A stretch of DNA of 7,200 nt from an uncultured Clostridia bacterium (GTDB lineage: Bacteria; Bacillota; Clostridia; Oscillospirales; Acutalibacteraceae), in the NCBI GenBank assembly GCA_947174455.1, contig CAMWIZ010000040.1, positions 1 through 7,200 on the forward strand. Reading direction: 5' to 3'. Each line of letters starts with the position of its first letter. Within the stretch, counting starts at the first letter, position 1. The position numbers and the translations under genes are program-made. Below the pieces are notes generated by a model that was not told the DNA's origin, did no database searches, and saw nothing but the letters and a program-made list of their open reading frames with translations. This document shows positions 6,110 to 7,200 of this stretch, piece after piece.

Positions 6110-7126
6110 ATGAAAACGGGAATTTGGTCATTTGCGGCGGCTTTGATTTCGTTTATGATATCTTCGCTCATGGGATTAAAGCTGATTCCGTATCTTGTAA
6201 AAGTCAAATGCGGTCAGACTATCAAGGAGATAGGTCCTACTTGGCACAAAAATAAACAAAACACTCCCACCATGGGTGGTATAATGTTTATCGTTGGTTC
6301 ATTTGTTGCATTGTTGGTCACATCAGTCTGCTATATATTTGCAACTGAGGACTATATGATTAACAAACTGAAAATCGCAAGGGTAGTGGCAGGCTTTGCA
6401 ATGGCTTTGCTTTATGGTACAATAGGATTTCTTGATGACTATATTTCAATAACAAAAAAGAGAAATATGGGGCTTACTGCTATTCAGAAGCTTATATTAC
6501 AGTTTTTGGTTGCAGGTGCATATCTGCTTGTGCTTGCTGTATGCGGTGATGACACATACACAATAATCCCGTTTATAGGCAATGTAAACCTCGGATTTTT
6601 CTACTATATAATATCTGCCGTGGTGATTGTCGGTATTGTCAATGCAGTTAATCTTACCGACGGTATTGACGGACTTAACGGTTCGGTAACGATGTTTGTA
6701 GCCGCATTCTTTATGATAATGGCAGGTGCTGCCGGTGCAATGGGCATGACAATTTTGTGTGCGGCTATTGCAGGTGGCTGCCTTGGCTTCCTTGTTTGGA
6801 ATTTCAACCCGGCAAAAATTTTCATGGGTGACACGGGTTCGCTTTTTCTTGGCGGTGCTGTATGTGCCATGGCTTTTGCCCTTGACGTTCCCATATTGCT
6901 TTTGCCTATAGGTATAATCTATTTGTTTGAGATGTTCTCCGTAATAATGCAGGTAACTTACTTTAAGCTTACACACGGAAAGCGTATATTTAAGATGACA
7001 CCTATTCATCATCACTTTGAAATGTGCGGTTGGAACGAGGTTAAAATTGTACTGGTGTTTAGTGCCATTACATTTTTAGCAGGTATAGTATCTGTTATTA
7101 TTTACCTTTTTGGGGTAATAAAGTAA
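6110..7126 (+). CDS. mraY: MraY, phospho-N-acetylmuramoyl-pentapeptide transferase
   Basis: The product is a 338-residue polytopic membrane enzyme, with about ten hydrophobic segments expected for the family. It transfers phospho-MurNAc-pentapeptide from UDP to undecaprenyl phosphate, giving lipid I on the inner face of the membrane. Signatures are GPTWHKNKQNTPTMGG (42-57), the Asp pair FLDD (109-110) that binds Mg2+ and substrate, NLTDGIDGLN (181-190), FMGDTGS with Asp241 (238-244) and the histidine loop PIHHHFE (298-304). All catalytic residues seem intact. The ATG has AAGAGG (6097-6102) 7 nt upstream. The 118-nt gap before it holds only a weak promoter-like pair (TTGTTA at 6005-6010, TGTAAA at 6028-6033). 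It also repeats gcttagcgRtta (5979-5990 and 6052-6063), so read-through from the preceding gene is more likely. Confidence 0.97.
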   Translation: MKTGIWSFAAALISFMISSLMGLKLIPYLVKVKCGQTIKEIGPTWHKNKQNTPTMGGIMFIVGSFVALLVTSVCYIFATEDYMINKLKIARVVAGFAMALLYGTIGFLDDYISITKKRNMGLTAIQKLILQFLVAGAYLLVLAVCGDDTYTIIPFIGNVNLGFFYYIISAVVIVGIVNAVNLTDGIDGLNGSVTMFVAAFFMIMAGAAGAMGMTILCAAIAGGCLGFLVWNFNPAKIFMGDTGSLFLGGAVCAMAFALDVPILLLPIGIIYLFEMFSVIMQVTYFKLTHGKRIFKMTPIHHHFEMCGWNEVKIVLVFSAITFLAGIVSVIIYLFGVIK

Positions 7127-7200
7127 TGTATACCAAAGGAATGATTATACACGTTTAAAAGCAGTTTATAATAATTCAAATATAAATTGAATTCTTATAT
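7127..7200 (+). other. AT-rich tail after mraY with inverted repeats
   Basis: No gene starts here. TGTATA (7127-7132) can pair with TATACA (7146-7151). AATTCAA (7173-7179) pairs perfectly with TTGAATT (7187-7193) around a 7-nt loop, and the window ends soon after. A TATAAT (7167-7172) lies just before the second repeat but has no good -35 box. This could be a weak terminator or part of the control region for the next gene. The lack of an immediately following murD or ftsW means the cluster may break here or continue after a gap. Confidence 0.4.

Noticed and set aside
6497..7015. 172-codon minus-strand frame within mraY
   Set aside because: It is antisense to a gene with all its catalytic motifs intact, and its product is His/Tyr/Lys-rich without known motifs. 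It is a shadow of mraY.

Overview
The window is a division and cell wall (dcw) cluster from a low-to-moderate GC Gram-positive bacterium, most likely a clostridial gut-type Firmicute. The evidence is the gene order mraZ, rsmH, an FtsL-like gene, a class B penicillin-binding protein with two C-terminal PASTA domains, and mraY. Shine-Dalgarno sites are purine-rich, and promoter boxes fit the SigA type. The exact genus cannot be fixed from this window. Every gene I accept is on the + strand.

Layout. Positions 1-480 contain no gene I can defend. A strong SigA-type promoter (498-526) follows, and just after its predicted start site come four GTG-containing direct repeats with an exact 10-nt period (538-572). 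This is the expected form of an autoregulatory MraZ operator. Then come mraZ (608-1036), a 146-nt gap with two adjacent hairpins, and rsmH (1183-2145). A 190-nt gap with a probable internal promoter and an 8-bp hairpin at the predicted mRNA 5' end leads to the FtsL-like gene (2336-2842). A 164-nt gap with a GC-rich hairpin precedes the class B PBP (3007-5250). Next are a 282-nt gap and a small gene (5533-5991) with an excellent ribosome binding site. Its product resembles only the distal part of a Mur ligase central domain. mraY (6110-7126) follows, then 74 nt of AT-rich DNA with an inverted repeat at the window edge.

How the genes work together. MraZ is the cluster's transcriptional regulator. 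RsmH methylates 16S rRNA and is a traditional passenger of the cluster. The FtsL-like protein and the PBP are the septal scaffold and the transpeptidase of the divisome. MraY makes lipid I, the first membrane-bound peptidoglycan precursor.

The most unusual points are the small Mur-ligase-like gene in the place where murE and/or murF are usually found, the well-formed MraZ box array, and the loose packing of a cluster that is normally compact, with structured elements in most gaps. I did not find an entirely new system. The Mur-like small gene is the best candidate for something undescribed.
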